This document shows positions 8,382 through 16,993 of a stretch of 64,000 nucleotides of DNA, one piece after another. Under the pieces are notes generated by a model. It had not been told where the DNA came from. It did not search any database and saw only the letters and a program-made list of their open reading frames with translations. A program made the position numbers and the translations under genes. Within the stretch, counting starts at the first letter, position 1, and the number at the start of each line of letters is the position of its first letter. Origin of the DNA: Microbacterium karelineae (lineage in GTDB: Bacteria; Actinomycetota; Actinomycetes; Actinomycetales; Microbacteriaceae); NCBI RefSeq assembly GCF_009745985.1, contig NZ_WFIX01000184.1:118374-182373 (forward strand), written 5' to 3'.

Positions 8382-10316
8382 ATGACGGCGAGACGGCAGG
8401 CGCGGGTGCTCAGCGTCCTGCTTCGCCGCGGCGACTGGGTCACTGCCGGATACCTCGCCGATCACCTGGGCGTGACGCCGCGCAGCGTGCGCTCGTATGT
8501 GACGGGCATCAATCGGCGTTCCTCGGGCGGCGACGCCGTCGAGTCGGGCCCGCAGGGCTATCGCGCGACGCCGGCCGCGCGTGGCCTGCGCCTCTCGGCC
8601 CTCGAGCATGATCGCGGCACGCCGCGCGAGCGCCTGCACGCGCTGCTGCGCCTGCTCCTCGACGAATCCAGCGGCGTCGACGTGTACGCCACGGCCGATC
8701 GGCTGTATGTCAGCGCGGGCACCCTCGAGGGCGATCTGCGGCGCGTGCGCGGCCTGCTGCGCGGATCCGAGCTGGCGCTCGAGCGGCAGGGGGCGGTCGT
8801 GCGCCTCACCGGATCCGAGCTCGCGCGGCGACGCCTCGTGAGCCGCGTCGTCCATGATGACGTCGACGAGGGGTCCTTCGACATCGACGCCCTGGGTCGC
8901 GCCGCCGACGCGATGAACATCCCGGCCGAGGCGTTCGGCGCGTTCAAGGCCGACCTCGTGGAGCGGCTGGCGGGCCTCGGGCACGTCGTGAACGAGCTCT
9001 CGGCCGCCGACGTCGTGCTGCACGTCGCGATCGCCGCGGACCGCGTCTCCCGTGGGCACGCGCTGGGCGCGGCCGACGAGCGGACGGACGCCGATCGGGA
9101 CGCCGTCGCGGACATCGTCGGCGAGCTCGCCGCGCGCCACTTCGGCGCCGAGATGGGGGAGGGCGACCGGCGCCACCTCGCCTCGCTCGTGCTGCTGTCG
9201 ATCGTGGATCCCGGCTCCGCGGGCGAGGGGGCCGGGCGGGAGGTCGCGCCCGAGATCGTCGACGCCGTGCGCGCGGCGGTCGCCCGCGCGGCCGACACCT
9301 ACGGGCTCGAGGTCGCCCAGGATCCGTTCGTCGATCGCCTCGCGCTGCACGTCGAGAACCTCGTGCGGCGCGCGGCGGAGCAGCTCTGGTCGCGCAACCC
9401 GATGACGCGGTCGCTGAAGGCGGCGTCGCCCATGGTCTTCGAGATGGCGGTCGCGATCGCGGGCGACCTGTCGGAGGCGCTCGGCGTGCCGATCCCCGAC
9501 GACGAGATCACCGACATCGCGATGCACCTCGGCACGGCGCTCGACCTCGATCGTCAGGCGTCGTCGCGGCTGACGGCGACCCTCGTGAGCCCCGGATACG
9601 ACACGATGCGGCGCCAGCTGCGCGCGAGCCTCGTCCGCGCGCTGGGCCACGAGCTCGACGTGACGGGGATCCACGAGGGCTACGACCCCGACTGGGGCGC
9701 GATCGGCACGGATCTCGTGCTGACGACGATCGAGCCTCCCGCCCACGTGCCGGGTGGGTCGGAGCGGGTGGTGCGGATCCCGCCGTTCCTCGGCGATCGC
9801 GATGTCGCCCGCATCGCCGACGCGGCGAATCGCGTGCGCCGTCAGCGTCGCCTGGGCGGGCTGCGCGCCGAGATGGAGCGGTGGTTCGTGCCGGCGGGCT
9901 TCGTGCGCGACGTCGACGCGGCGTCACCGGAGGACGTGATCCGCCGCCTGGGCGCCGCGCTCGTGGCGGACGGCGCGATCGACGAGGCCTATGTCGCGAG
10001 CGCGATCGAGCGCGAGCGGCTGTCGTCGACGGCGTTCACGGAGTCGCTTGCGGTGCCCCACGCGATGACGATGTCGGCATCGCGCACGGCGATCGCCGTG
10101 GCGGTGAACGAGCACGCGATCGAGTGGGGATCCGACCGGGTGCACGTCGTGGCGCTCGTCGCCTTCAGTGAGTCGGATCGCGCCGCGTTCCAGACGATCT
10201 TCGAGCAGTTCGTCGACGTGTTCGCGGATCCGGAGAACGCGCGGCGCCTCACGCGTCGGGGCGAGACGCTGCCGGCGTTCCTGACGGAGCTCGCGGCCCT
10301 CATCGACGAGGGCTGA
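8382..10316 (+). CDS. mtlR: PRD-containing PTS regulator, MtlR-like (HTH, two PRDs, EIIB-like, EIIA)
   Basis: Probable transcriptional activator of the mannitol operon whose activity is set by PTS phosphorylation. Its 644 residues are family-like. In order: N-terminal helix-turn-helix domains (~1-100, with VTAGYLADHLGVTPRSVRSY), two PRD domains (~190-400, with histidines in VLHVAIAADR, LALHVENLV and IAMHLGTAL), an EIIB-like region (~410-500) and a C-terminal EIIA domain with His560 in LAVPHAM. The EIIB-like loop reads VSPGYDT, where active IIB loops have a cysteine, so that site looks lost. It is divergent from the operon it probably controls. The start at 8382 matches the beginning of the HTH domain. 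Confidence 0.9.
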   Translation: MTARRQARVLSVLLRRGDWVTAGYLADHLGVTPRSVRSYVTGINRRSSGGDAVESGPQGYRATPAARGLRLSALEHDRGTPRERLHALLRLLLDESSGVDVYATADRLYVSAGTLEGDLRRVRGLLRGSELALERQGAVVRLTGSELARRRLVSRVVHDDVDEGSFDIDALGRAADAMNIPAEAFGAFKADLVERLAGLGHVVNELSAADVVLHVAIAADRVSRGHALGAADERTDADRDAVADIVGELAARHFGAEMGEGDRRHLASLVLLSIVDPGSAGEGAGREVAPEIVDAVRAAVARAADTYGLEVAQDPFVDRLALHVENLVRRAAEQLWSRNPMTRSLKAASPMVFEMAVAIAGDLSEALGVPIPDDEITDIAMHLGTALDLDRQASSRLTATLVSPGYDTMRRQLRASLVRALGHELDVTGIHEGYDPDWGAIGTDLVLTTIEPPAHVPGGSERVVRIPPFLGDRDVARIADAANRVRRQRRLGGLRAEMERWFVPAGFVRDVDAASPEDVIRRLGAALVADGAIDEAYVASAIERERLSSTAFTESLAVPHAMTMSASRTAIAVAVNEHAIEWGSDRVHVVALVAFSESDRAAFQTIFEQFVDVFADPENARRLTRRGETLPAFLTELAALIDEG

Positions 10317-10381
10317 CCTACTCCGTACCGCTCGGTTTCGGCGGGCGACCGGTCGGTGCGGGTCATACGAACGGGCGGGAG

Positions 10382-12028
10382 TCAGGCCAGGCGGGCGCGG
10401 ACGGCCTCCTCGAGCGACGCCAGGCGGGCCCGCGCGTCCTCCGCGGTGGACGCGCGGACGTCGAGGTACGCCTTGAGCTTCGGTTCCGTGCCGCTCGGGC
10501 GGAAGATCACGCGCGAGCCGCCCGCGAGCAGGTAGCGCAGGATGTCCCCGCCCGGCTCGCCGTCCGCCGGGCGCAGCAGGTCGTCGGCGCGCTCGACCGC
10601 GAGCTCGCCGAACGACGCGGGCGGATCCGCGCGCAGCGACGCCATCGTGCGGCCGATGATCGACAGGTCGTCGACCCGGATCGACACCTGGCCGCTCGCG
10701 AAGTGCCCGATCTCGTCGGCGAGCTCGTCGACGAGATCCGCGATCGACGCCCCTCGCGAGCGCGCCTCCGCAGCGAGCCCCAGCACGGCGACGGCGGCCG
10801 AGATCCCGTCCTTGTCACGCACGGTGTCGGGGTTGACGAGGTAGCCGAGCGCCTCCTCGAAGCCGAACACGAGGCCGGGTGCGCGCGAGATCCACTTGAA
10901 GCCTGTGAGCGTCTCGTGCCAGGCGAGTCCGTGCCGCTCGGCGATCGCTCCGAGCCCGGGAGACGACACGAGCGAGCAGGCGAGCGACGCGCCCTGTGCG
11001 CCCTCGGCGGCGCGCGCCGCGCGCGCGCCGAGCAGCAGCCCGATGTCGTTGCCCGTGAGGCGGCGCCAGCCGGATCCGGTCGGGACGGCGACCGCGACGC
11101 GATCGGCGTCGGGGTCGTTGGCGATGATGAACTCGGCGCCCGTGCGCGTCGCGGTCTCGAACGCGAGGTCCATCGCCCCCGGCTCCTCCGGATTCGGGAA
11201 GGCCACGGTCGGGAACGCCCCATCGGGCTCGATCTGCTCGGCGACGACGTCGGGCAGCGGGTATCCCGCCTGCTCGAGGACGGCGCGCAGCGTCTCCCAT
11301 CCGACGCCGTGCATCGCCGTGTAGGTCCAGCGCATGCCGGCGGCCGATGCGGGCGCGGGGGAGACCGCGGCCGTCTGCGCGACGTACGCCGCGACGACGT
11401 CCTCGTCCGCGATCGCGTACCCCTCCGAGCGCGGCAGATCGGCGACGGATCCGGCGTCGGCGACCGCCTGGATGGCGCCCGCGATCTCGGCGTCGGCGGG
11501 CGACACGATCTGCGCGCCGGCGTCGTCGCCGCCGAGGTACACCTTGTAGCCGTTGTCGTCGGGCGGGTTGTGGCTGGCGGTGACCATGACGCCCGCCGCC
11601 GCGCCGAGGTGGCGCACGGCGAAGGCGAGCACGGGCGTGGGAAGCGCGCGGGGGAGGAGGATCGCGTCGAGCCCCGCGCCCTGGAACAGCTCGGCGGAGT
11701 CGCGCGCGAACACGTCCGAGTTCCGGCGGCCGTCGTATCCGACGACGATCGTCGGGACGGATCCGCCCGAGCGCCCGGTGAGGAAGCGCGCGAAACCAGC
11801 GGCGGCCTGCGCGACGAGCACGCGGTTCATGCGCATGGGGCCGGCGCCGAGCTCGCCGCGCAGGCCGGCCGTGCCGAACTGCAGGCGTCCCGAGAAGCGG
11901 TCGGCGAGGTCCGCGACCGCCTCGGCGTCGCCGCCCTCGGCGCGATCGATCAGGTCCGCGAGCTCGTCGCGCGTGACGGGATCCGGATCCTGCGCGAGCC
12001 ACGCCCGCGCGTCCGCGAGCGCGTTCAT
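10382..12028 (-). CDS. Phosphosugar mutase (phosphoglucomutase/phosphomannomutase family)
   Basis: Interconverts 1- and 6- (or 5-) phosphates of sugars in the cytoplasm. The 548 residues carry the phosphoserine site TASHNP (Ser152), the Mg-binding loop NDPDADR (304-310) and the C-terminal phosphate-binding motif RPSGTEPK. Its start overlaps the stop of the upstream purine nucleoside phosphorylase by 4 nt, so the two are translationally coupled. That coupling suggests it handles ribose- or deoxyribose-1-phosphate released by the phosphorylase, like the pmmB/deoD pair of mycobacteria. Hexose phosphate activity, for example to feed the downstream glycan locus, is not excluded. Confidence 0.92.
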   Translation of the reverse strand: MNALADARAWLAQDPDPVTRDELADLIDRAEGGDAEAVADLADRFSGRLQFGTAGLRGELGAGPMRMNRVLVAQAAAGFARFLTGRSGGSVPTIVVGYDGRRNSDVFARDSAELFQGAGLDAILLPRALPTPVLAFAVRHLGAAAGVMVTASHNPPDDNGYKVYLGGDDAGAQIVSPADAEIAGAIQAVADAGSVADLPRSEGYAIADEDVVAAYVAQTAAVSPAPASAAGMRWTYTAMHGVGWETLRAVLEQAGYPLPDVVAEQIEPDGAFPTVAFPNPEEPGAMDLAFETATRTGAEFIIANDPDADRVAVAVPTGSGWRRLTGNDIGLLLGARAARAAEGAQGASLACSLVSSPGLGAIAERHGLAWHETLTGFKWISRAPGLVFGFEEALGYLVNPDTVRDKDGISAAVAVLGLAAEARSRGASIADLVDELADEIGHFASGQVSIRVDDLSIIGRTMASLRADPPASFGELAVERADDLLRPADGEPGGDILRYLLAGGSRVIFRPSGTEPKLKAYLDVRASTAEDARARLASLEEAVRARLA

Positions 12029-12855
12029 CGGATCCGCCCGATCACGTCCGCGAGCAGGCGCGAGATGCGGCCCTCGGCCTCCTGGCCGGCCTCGATGACC
12101 TCTTCGTGGCTGAGCGGGCTCGGCGAGATGCCGGCGGCGAGGTTAGTGATGAGCGAGAAGCCGAGGACCTCCATGCCTGCCTGGCGCGCCGCGATCGCCT
12201 CGAGGGCCGTCGACATGCCGACGATGTGGCCGCCGATCGACTTCGCCATCTGCACCTCGGCGGGCGTCTCGTAGTGCGGGCCGCGGAACTGGCAGTACAC
12301 GCCCTCGTCGAGGGAGGGATCCACCTCGCGCGCGATGCCGCGCAGGCGTGAGGAATAGAGGTCGGTGAGGTCGATGAACGTCGCGCCCTCGAGCGGCGAA
12401 TCGGCCGTCAGGTTGATGTGGTCGCTGATGAGCACGGGCTGGCCCGCCGACCAGGTGTCCGTGATGCCGCCCGCGCCGTTCGTGAGAACCATCGTCTTCG
12501 CGCCGGCCGCGGCGGCCGTGCGCACGCTGTGCACGACGCGTCGCACGCCGTGCCCCTCGTAGTAGTGGGTGCGCGCCCCGATCACGAGCACGTGGCGCCC
12601 GTCGGGCGTGCGCACGCTGCGCAGCGTGCCCACGTGCCCCTCGAGGGCCGGCTTCGAGAAGCCCGTCACCTCGGTCGCGGGGATCGTGGCGACGGTCTCG
12701 CCGATGAGATCGGCGGCGGGGCCCCACCCGCTCCCGAGCGTGACCGCGATGTCGTGGGTGTCGACGCCGGTCAGGCGGACGATGTCTGCGGCCGCCGTCT
12801 GGGCGACGGCGAACGGGTCGGCGGGGGCATCGAGCGGATGCGACTGGTTCGTCAT
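12025..12855 (-). CDS. punA: Purine nucleoside phosphorylase (trimeric type)
   Basis: Cleaves purine (deoxy)nucleosides with phosphate for base salvage. The 276 residues contain the phosphate-binding GSGWG, the RTHYYEGHG loop, the purine site FRGPHYETPAE and GMSTALEAI, all typical of the trimeric PNP family. The ATG at 12855 has no Shine-Dalgarno sequence, but TATCGT ends 6 nt upstream on the minus strand, fitting a leaderless start. It is the first gene of a two-gene unit with the phosphosugar mutase. Confidence 0.95.
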   Translation of the reverse strand: MTNQSHPLDAPADPFAVAQTAAADIVRLTGVDTHDIAVTLGSGWGPAADLIGETVATIPATEVTGFSKPALEGHVGTLRSVRTPDGRHVLVIGARTHYYEGHGVRRVVHSVRTAAAAGAKTMVLTNGAGGITDTWSAGQPVLISDHINLTADSPLEGATFIDLTDLYSSRLRGIAREVDPSLDEGVYCQFRGPHYETPAEVQMAKSIGGHIVGMSTALEAIAARQAGMEVLGFSLITNLAAGISPSPLSHEEVIEAGQEAEGRISRLLADVIGRIR

Positions 12856-12917
12856 GCAGTCACGATAACCGCCGCACCCCGTCGAATCGCCCAGACGACA
12901 TAGGGAAGAATGGATCC
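12856..12917. promoter_or_regulatory. Divergent leaderless promoters of punA and lpdA
   Basis: On the minus strand TATCGT (12862-12867) plus 6 nt leads to the punA ATG. On the plus strand AAGAAT (12906-12911) plus 6 nt leads to the lpdA ATG. Neither gene has a convincing Shine-Dalgarno sequence. The 62-nt gap therefore seems to hold two back-to-back promoters. Confidence 0.55.
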
Positions 12918-14348
12918 ATGACCTTCGACTTCGCGCGCAAGCAGAGGATCGCCATCATCGGCGGCGGACCCGGCGGATACGAGGCGGCCCTCGCGGGCGC
13001 GCAGCTCGGCGCCGACGTGACGCTCGTCGAGAGCACAGGAGTCGGCGGATCGGCGGTGCTCACCGACGTCGTCCCCTCCAAGACGCTCATCGCCACGGCC
13101 GACGCGGCCCGCGCGATCGAGGATGCGGGCGAGCTCGGCGTGCAGTTCTTCGCGCGCGGCGACAGCGGCAGGCCGCTCAAGCCCGAGGTCGCGATCAACC
13201 TCCTCGCGATCAACAAGCGGATCCTCGCCCTCGCCGGCCAGCAGTCGGAGGACATGCGCGAGCGGCTGATCGAGGCGGGGGTGAGCATCATCTCGGGCCA
13301 CGGCCGTCTCGAGGGCGACGACGCGATCGTCGTGTCGACAGGACCAGAGGGCACCGACTTCGACCGCATCGAGGCCGACACGATCATCGTGTCCGTCGGC
13401 GCGTCGCCGCGCGAGCTGCCGACGGCGAAGCCCGACGGCGAGCGCGTCCTCACGTGGAAGCAGATGTACAACATGTCGTCCGTTCCCGAGCACCTCATCG
13501 TGGTCGGATCGGGTGTGACGGGCGCCGAGTTCGCGTCGGCGTACATGAACCTCGGCTCGAAGGTCACCCTCGTCTCGAGCCGCGAGCAGGTGCTCCCGGG
13601 AGAGGATCCGGACGCCGCGAAGGTGCTCGAGAACGTCTTCACGCGCGGCGGGATGACTCTTCTCGCGAAGTCGCGCGCCGAGAGGGTCGAGAACACCGGC
13701 GACGGCGTCGTCGCGACGCTCTCCGACGGATCCACAGTCGAGGGCTCGCACTGTCTCATGGCCGTCGGCGGCGTGCCGAACACGAAGGACCTCGGCCTCG
13801 AGGGCGCGGGCGTGCAGCTCGCCGATTCGGGGCACATCCTCGTCAACAAGGTCGGCCGCACCTCGGTTCCGAACATCTACGCGGTCGGCGACTGCACGAA
13901 CCTCGTGCCCCTCGCCTCGGTGTCGTCGATGCTGGGTCGCACGGCCGTCTTCCACGCGATGGGCGATGCCGTCATCCCGTTCGCGAAGCACAAGATCGCG
14001 TCGAACATCTTCACCTCGCCCGAGATCGCGACGGTCGGCTGGACGAACGACGCGAGGCACTCCGTCGAGCTGAAGCTCGACCTCGAGGAGAACCCGCGCG
14101 CCAAGATGATGGGTGTCAAGGACGGCTTCGTGAAGCTCTTCGCGCGCGACCACTCGGGCACCATCGTGGGCGGCGTGGTCGTCGCACCCAAGGCGAGCGA
14201 GCTGATCTTCCCGATCGCGATGGCGGTCGAGCGCCGCCTCACGGTCGACCAGGTGGCCCGCGTGTTCACGGCCTACCCGTCGCTCGCGGGATCCGTCACC
14301 GACGCCGCCCGCGCGATGCACGGCGTCGACCTGCGCGGCGAGGCCTGA
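12918..14348 (+). CDS. lpdA: NAD(P)H-quinone dehydrogenase of the LpdA flavoprotein family
   Basis: A 476-residue FAD-dependent pyridine nucleotide-disulfide oxidoreductase family member. The N-terminus has the FAD motif IIGGGPGGYEAA, the middle has the NAD(P)H site VVGSGVTGAEFAS, YAVGDCT binds FAD, and a dimerisation domain follows. Where true lipoamide dehydrogenases have a CxxxxC disulfide, this protein reads GGSAVLTDVVPSKT, so both redox cysteines are absent. It should not act on lipoamide; quinone reduction as described for mycobacterial LpdA is the best guess. The gene has a leaderless-type start and ends at a strong bidirectional terminator. Confidence 0.9.
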   Translation: MTFDFARKQRIAIIGGGPGGYEAALAGAQLGADVTLVESTGVGGSAVLTDVVPSKTLIATADAARAIEDAGELGVQFFARGDSGRPLKPEVAINLLAINKRILALAGQQSEDMRERLIEAGVSIISGHGRLEGDDAIVVSTGPEGTDFDRIEADTIIVSVGASPRELPTAKPDGERVLTWKQMYNMSSVPEHLIVVGSGVTGAEFASAYMNLGSKVTLVSSREQVLPGEDPDAAKVLENVFTRGGMTLLAKSRAERVENTGDGVVATLSDGSTVEGSHCLMAVGGVPNTKDLGLEGAGVQLADSGHILVNKVGRTSVPNIYAVGDCTNLVPLASVSSMLGRTAVFHAMGDAVIPFAKHKIASNIFTSPEIATVGWTNDARHSVELKLDLEENPRAKMMGVKDGFVKLFARDHSGTIVGGVVVAPKASELIFPIAMAVERRLTVDQVARVFTAYPSLAGSVTDAARAMHGVDLRGEA

Positions 14349-14360
14349 GGCGCAGCGACA

Positions 14361-14403
14361 CAGAAGAAGGGCCGCCCCGCCCCGCGGGGCGGCCCTTCTT
14401 CTG
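14361..14403. terminator. Bidirectional terminator between lpdA and accA3
   Basis: A perfect 20-bp stem (14361-14380 with 14384-14403) closed by a 3-nt loop, GC-rich in the middle and with A-rich and T-rich outer ends (GAAGAA / TTCTTC). It lies between two converging genes and can work in both directions. Confidence 0.9.
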
Positions 14404-14411
14404 TGCGTGCG

Positions 14412-16181
14412 TCAGACGATCTGCAGGAGCTGGTGGCCCGAGCTGATCGTCTGGCCGACGGGCGCGTCGATGCCCGTGACGGTGCCGTCCTTGTGGGCGT
14501 GGATCGGCTGCTCCATCTTCATCGCCTCGAGGACGAGCACGAGATCGCCCGTGACGACCTCCTGGCCCTCTTCGACGGCGAGCTTGACGATCGTCGCCTG
14601 CATGGGCGACTTCAGCGCGTCGCCCGAGGCCCCGCTCGAGACGCCGGACGCCTGGTGGCTGCGGCGCGACGGCGGCACGTTCGCGGGGCGGCCGCGCGAG
14701 GCCGTCGGCTGCGTGACCTGGACGGGCAGGCTCACCTCGACGCGCTTGCCGCCCACCTCGACGACGACGCTGTGGCGGTCCTCGGCGGGCTGCACGTCGT
14801 GCGCCTCGCCGTCCCACGGCGGGATGTCGTTGTCGAACTCGGTTTCGATCCAGCGCGTGAACACGCCGAACTCGCCCGACTCGGCGGTGAACGCCGGGTC
14901 GCTGACGACGGCGCGGTGGAAGGGGATCACGGTCGGCAGTCCCGCGATCTCGAACTCGGCGAGGGCGCGGCGCGAGCGCTCGAGCGCCTCGGTGCGCGAG
15001 CGGCCCGTGACGATGAGCTTCGCGAGCATCGAGTCGAAGGCGCCGCCGATCTCGTCCCCCGTCGTCACACCGGAGTCGACGCGGATGCCGGGGCCACCCG
15101 GGATCTTGAAGGCGTGGATGGGGCCGGGCTGCGGCAGGAACCCGCGGCCGGCGTCCTCGCCGTTGATGCGGAACTCGAACGAGTGGCCCTCGGGCGTCGG
15201 GTCGTCGTAGTCGATCGTGCCGCCGGCCGCGATGCGGAACTGCTCGCGCACGAGGTCGATGCCCGTGACCTCTTCGCTGACGGGGTGCTCGACCTGGAGG
15301 CGCGTGTTCACCTCGAGGAACGAGATCGTGCCGTCGGCGCCGACGAGGAACTCGCACGTTCCCGCGCCGACGTAGCCGACCTCCTTGAGGATCGCCTTCG
15401 ACGACTCGTACAGGATCCGGTTCTGCTCCTCCGTGAGGAAGGGCGCGGGCGCCTCCTCGACGAGCTTCTGGTGGCGGCGCTGCAGCGAGCAGTCGCGGGT
15501 GGAGATGATGACGACGTTGCCCTCGGCGTCGGCGAGGCACTGTGTCTCGACGTGGCGCGGCTTGTCGAGGTACTTCTCGACGAAGCACTCGCCGCGGCCG
15601 AACGCCGCGACGGCCTCGCGCGTCGCCGACTCGAACATCTCGGCGACCTCGTCGAGCTCGCGCGCGACCTTGAGGCCGCGCCCGCCGCCGCCGTAGGCGG
15701 CCTTGATCGCGATGGGCAGGCCGTGCTCCTCGGCGAAGGCGATGACCTCGTCGGCCGTCTCGACGGGGCCGGGCGTGCCGGGAGCGAGCGGCGCACCGAC
15801 CTTCTCGGCGACGTGCCGGGCCGTGACCTTGTCGCCGAGCGACTCGATCGCCTCGGGGGAGGGGCCGATCCAGACGAGGCCGGCATCGATGACGGCGCGC
15901 GCGAACTCGGCGTTCTCGGCGAGGAAGCCGTAGCCGGGGTGCACGGCGTCGGCGCCGGAGCGGCGGGCGACCGAGAGGATCTTCTCGGCGACGAGATACG
16001 TCTCGGCGCTCGTCGATCCGCCGAGCGCGTACGCCTCGTCGGCGCGGCGCGCGTGCAGCGCGTCGCGGTCCTGGTCGGCGTAGACGGCGACGGAGGAGAT
16101 TCCGGAGTCGCGGGCCGCACGGATGATGCGGACGGCGATCTCTCCACGGTTGGCGATGAGCACCTTGCGGATAGCGGGCAT
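14412..16181 (-). CDS. accA3: Acyl-CoA carboxylase alpha subunit: biotin carboxylase fused to biotin carboxyl carrier protein
   Basis: Carboxylates biotin with ATP and bicarbonate and carries it to the carboxyltransferase, supplying malonyl- or methylmalonyl-CoA for lipid synthesis. The 589 residues begin with the biotin carboxylase N-domain ([14 protein letters not shown]), then the ATP-grasp Gly-rich loop ([12 protein letters not shown]), and end with the BCCP domain where Lys555 in EAMKME is the biotinylation site. The start at 16181 was preferred to one 18 codons upstream because family homology begins right there and TAGGCT ends 7 nt before it (leaderless). The likely partners AccD and AccE (21.5-23.3 kb) and the biotin ligase (25.3 kb) are nearby. 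Confidence 0.96.
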   Translation of the reverse strand: MPAIRKVLIANRGEIAVRIIRAARDSGISSVAVYADQDRDALHARRADEAYALGGSTSAETYLVAEKILSVARRSGADAVHPGYGFLAENAEFARAVIDAGLVWIGPSPEAIESLGDKVTARHVAEKVGAPLAPGTPGPVETADEVIAFAEEHGLPIAIKAAYGGGGRGLKVARELDEVAEMFESATREAVAAFGRGECFVEKYLDKPRHVETQCLADAEGNVVIISTRDCSLQRRHQKLVEEAPAPFLTEEQNRILYESSKAILKEVGYVGAGTCEFLVGADGTISFLEVNTRLQVEHPVSEEVTGIDLVREQFRIAAGGTIDYDDPTPEGHSFEFRINGEDAGRGFLPQPGPIHAFKIPGGPGIRVDSGVTTGDEIGGAFDSMLAKLIVTGRSRTEALERSRRALAEFEIAGLPTVIPFHRAVVSDPAFTAESGEFGVFTRWIETEFDNDIPPWDGEAHDVQPAEDRHSVVVEVGGKRVEVSLPVQVTQPTASRGRPANVPPSRRSHQASGVSSGASGDALKSPMQATIVKLAVEEGQEVVTGDLVLVLEAMKMEQPIHAHKDGTVTGIDAPVGQTISSGHQLLQIV

Positions 16182-16188
16182 GGATTCG

Positions 16189-16194
16189 AGCCTA
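16189..16194 (-). promoter_or_regulatory. -10 element (TAGGCT) of accA3
   Basis: On the minus strand TAGGCT is followed by 7 nt and the ATG at 16181. The same hexamer and the same spacing precede birA, and a one-base variant precedes accD. About 40 nt further upstream a CATACG/CGTATG inverted repeat (16233-16252) could be an operator, but this is weak. Confidence 0.55.
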
Positions 16195-16269
16195 TCCAGC
16201 CCAGCGCCTCGTCTTTTGATTGACCTCCACAACATACGCCGCGTTTCGTATGCGGAAGGCCACGATCGA

Positions 16270-16911
16270 TCAGTCGCGGCGGTTCCAGAGATCCGTCCAC
16301 TCGACGCCGAGCTCCCGCACGAGGCGGCGCACCGTCGACAGCGACATCCCGACGACGGTCGAGGGATCCCCGTCGACGCGCTCGATGAACGCGCCGCCGA
16401 GGCTGTCGACAGTGAAGGCGCCCGCGACCTGCAGCGGCTCGTCCGTCGCGACGTAGTCGGCGATCTCGCGATCGGTGACGTCGGACGCGAAGGTCACGGA
16501 CGCCTCCGCGACGTCGTGCGCCCACGACAGAGATCCGCCGGCGAGGCGGATCACGGCGTGGCCGGAGTGGAGGACCCCCGTCTTCCCGCGCATCGCGCGC
16601 CAGCGTTCGGTCGCCCGCTCCGGCGTGTGGGGCTTGCCGTAGATCGTGCCGCCCAGCTCGAACATCGAGTCGCCGCCGATGACGATGCCCTCGAAGCCCT
16701 CGCCCGCGAGTCGCCGGGCGACGTCCTCGGCCTTGCGCTGGGCGAGCAGCAGCACGTGCTCCGCCGGTGGGAGCACACGGGATTCGGCGCGTTCGACCTC
16801 GGCGATCACCGCCTCCTCGTCGACCTGCGGCGCGGCGAGGCGCGGCTCGATGCCGACCTGGCGCATGAGCATGAGGCGGGCGGGGGACGTCGACGCGAGA
16901 CACACCTGCAT
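16270..16911 (-). CDS. maf: Maf-family nucleoside triphosphate pyrophosphatase
   Basis: Probably a house-cleaning enzyme hydrolysing non-canonical nucleotides; the family was first described as a septum inhibitor. The 213 residues have the Maf N-terminus ([12 protein letters not shown]), IGGDSMF in place of the usual GADT-type strand, the [10 protein letters not shown] stretch and the C-terminal [11 protein letters not shown] region. The ATG at 16911 fits the family start, and AAGACT ends 7 nt upstream. It lies 88 nt upstream of accA3, the accA3-maf neighbourhood usual in actinobacteria. It is divergent from the RNA methyltransferase gene. Confidence 0.92.
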   Translation of the reverse strand: MQVCLASTSPARLMLMRQVGIEPRLAAPQVDEEAVIAEVERAESRVLPPAEHVLLLAQRKAEDVARRLAGEGFEGIVIGGDSMFELGGTIYGKPHTPERATERWRAMRGKTGVLHSGHAVIRLAGGSLSWAHDVAEASVTFASDVTDREIADYVATDEPLQVAGAFTVDSLGGAFIERVDGDPSTVVGMSLSTVRRLVRELGVEWTDLWNRRD

Positions 16912-16914
16912 GTC

Positions 16915-16991
16915 CACAAGTCTTCCCCACGTCCGCAGCTGCTGACTGCGGACTCGACGGAGACTCGCGGACTCGCCATGGAAGACTTGTG
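16915..16991. promoter_or_regulatory. Symmetric divergent control region with nested inverted repeats
   Basis: The 12-bp sequence GGAAGACTTGTG occurs at 16980-16991 and in perfect inverted orientation at 16915-16926. In each copy AAGACT sits 6-7 nt from the start codon of its gene (the methyltransferase to the right, maf to the left), so each copy looks like a -10/start region. Inside lies a perfect 8-bp inverted repeat (16931-16938 with 16946-16953) that could bind a shared regulator. Confidence 0.6.
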
Positions 16992-16993
16992 CG

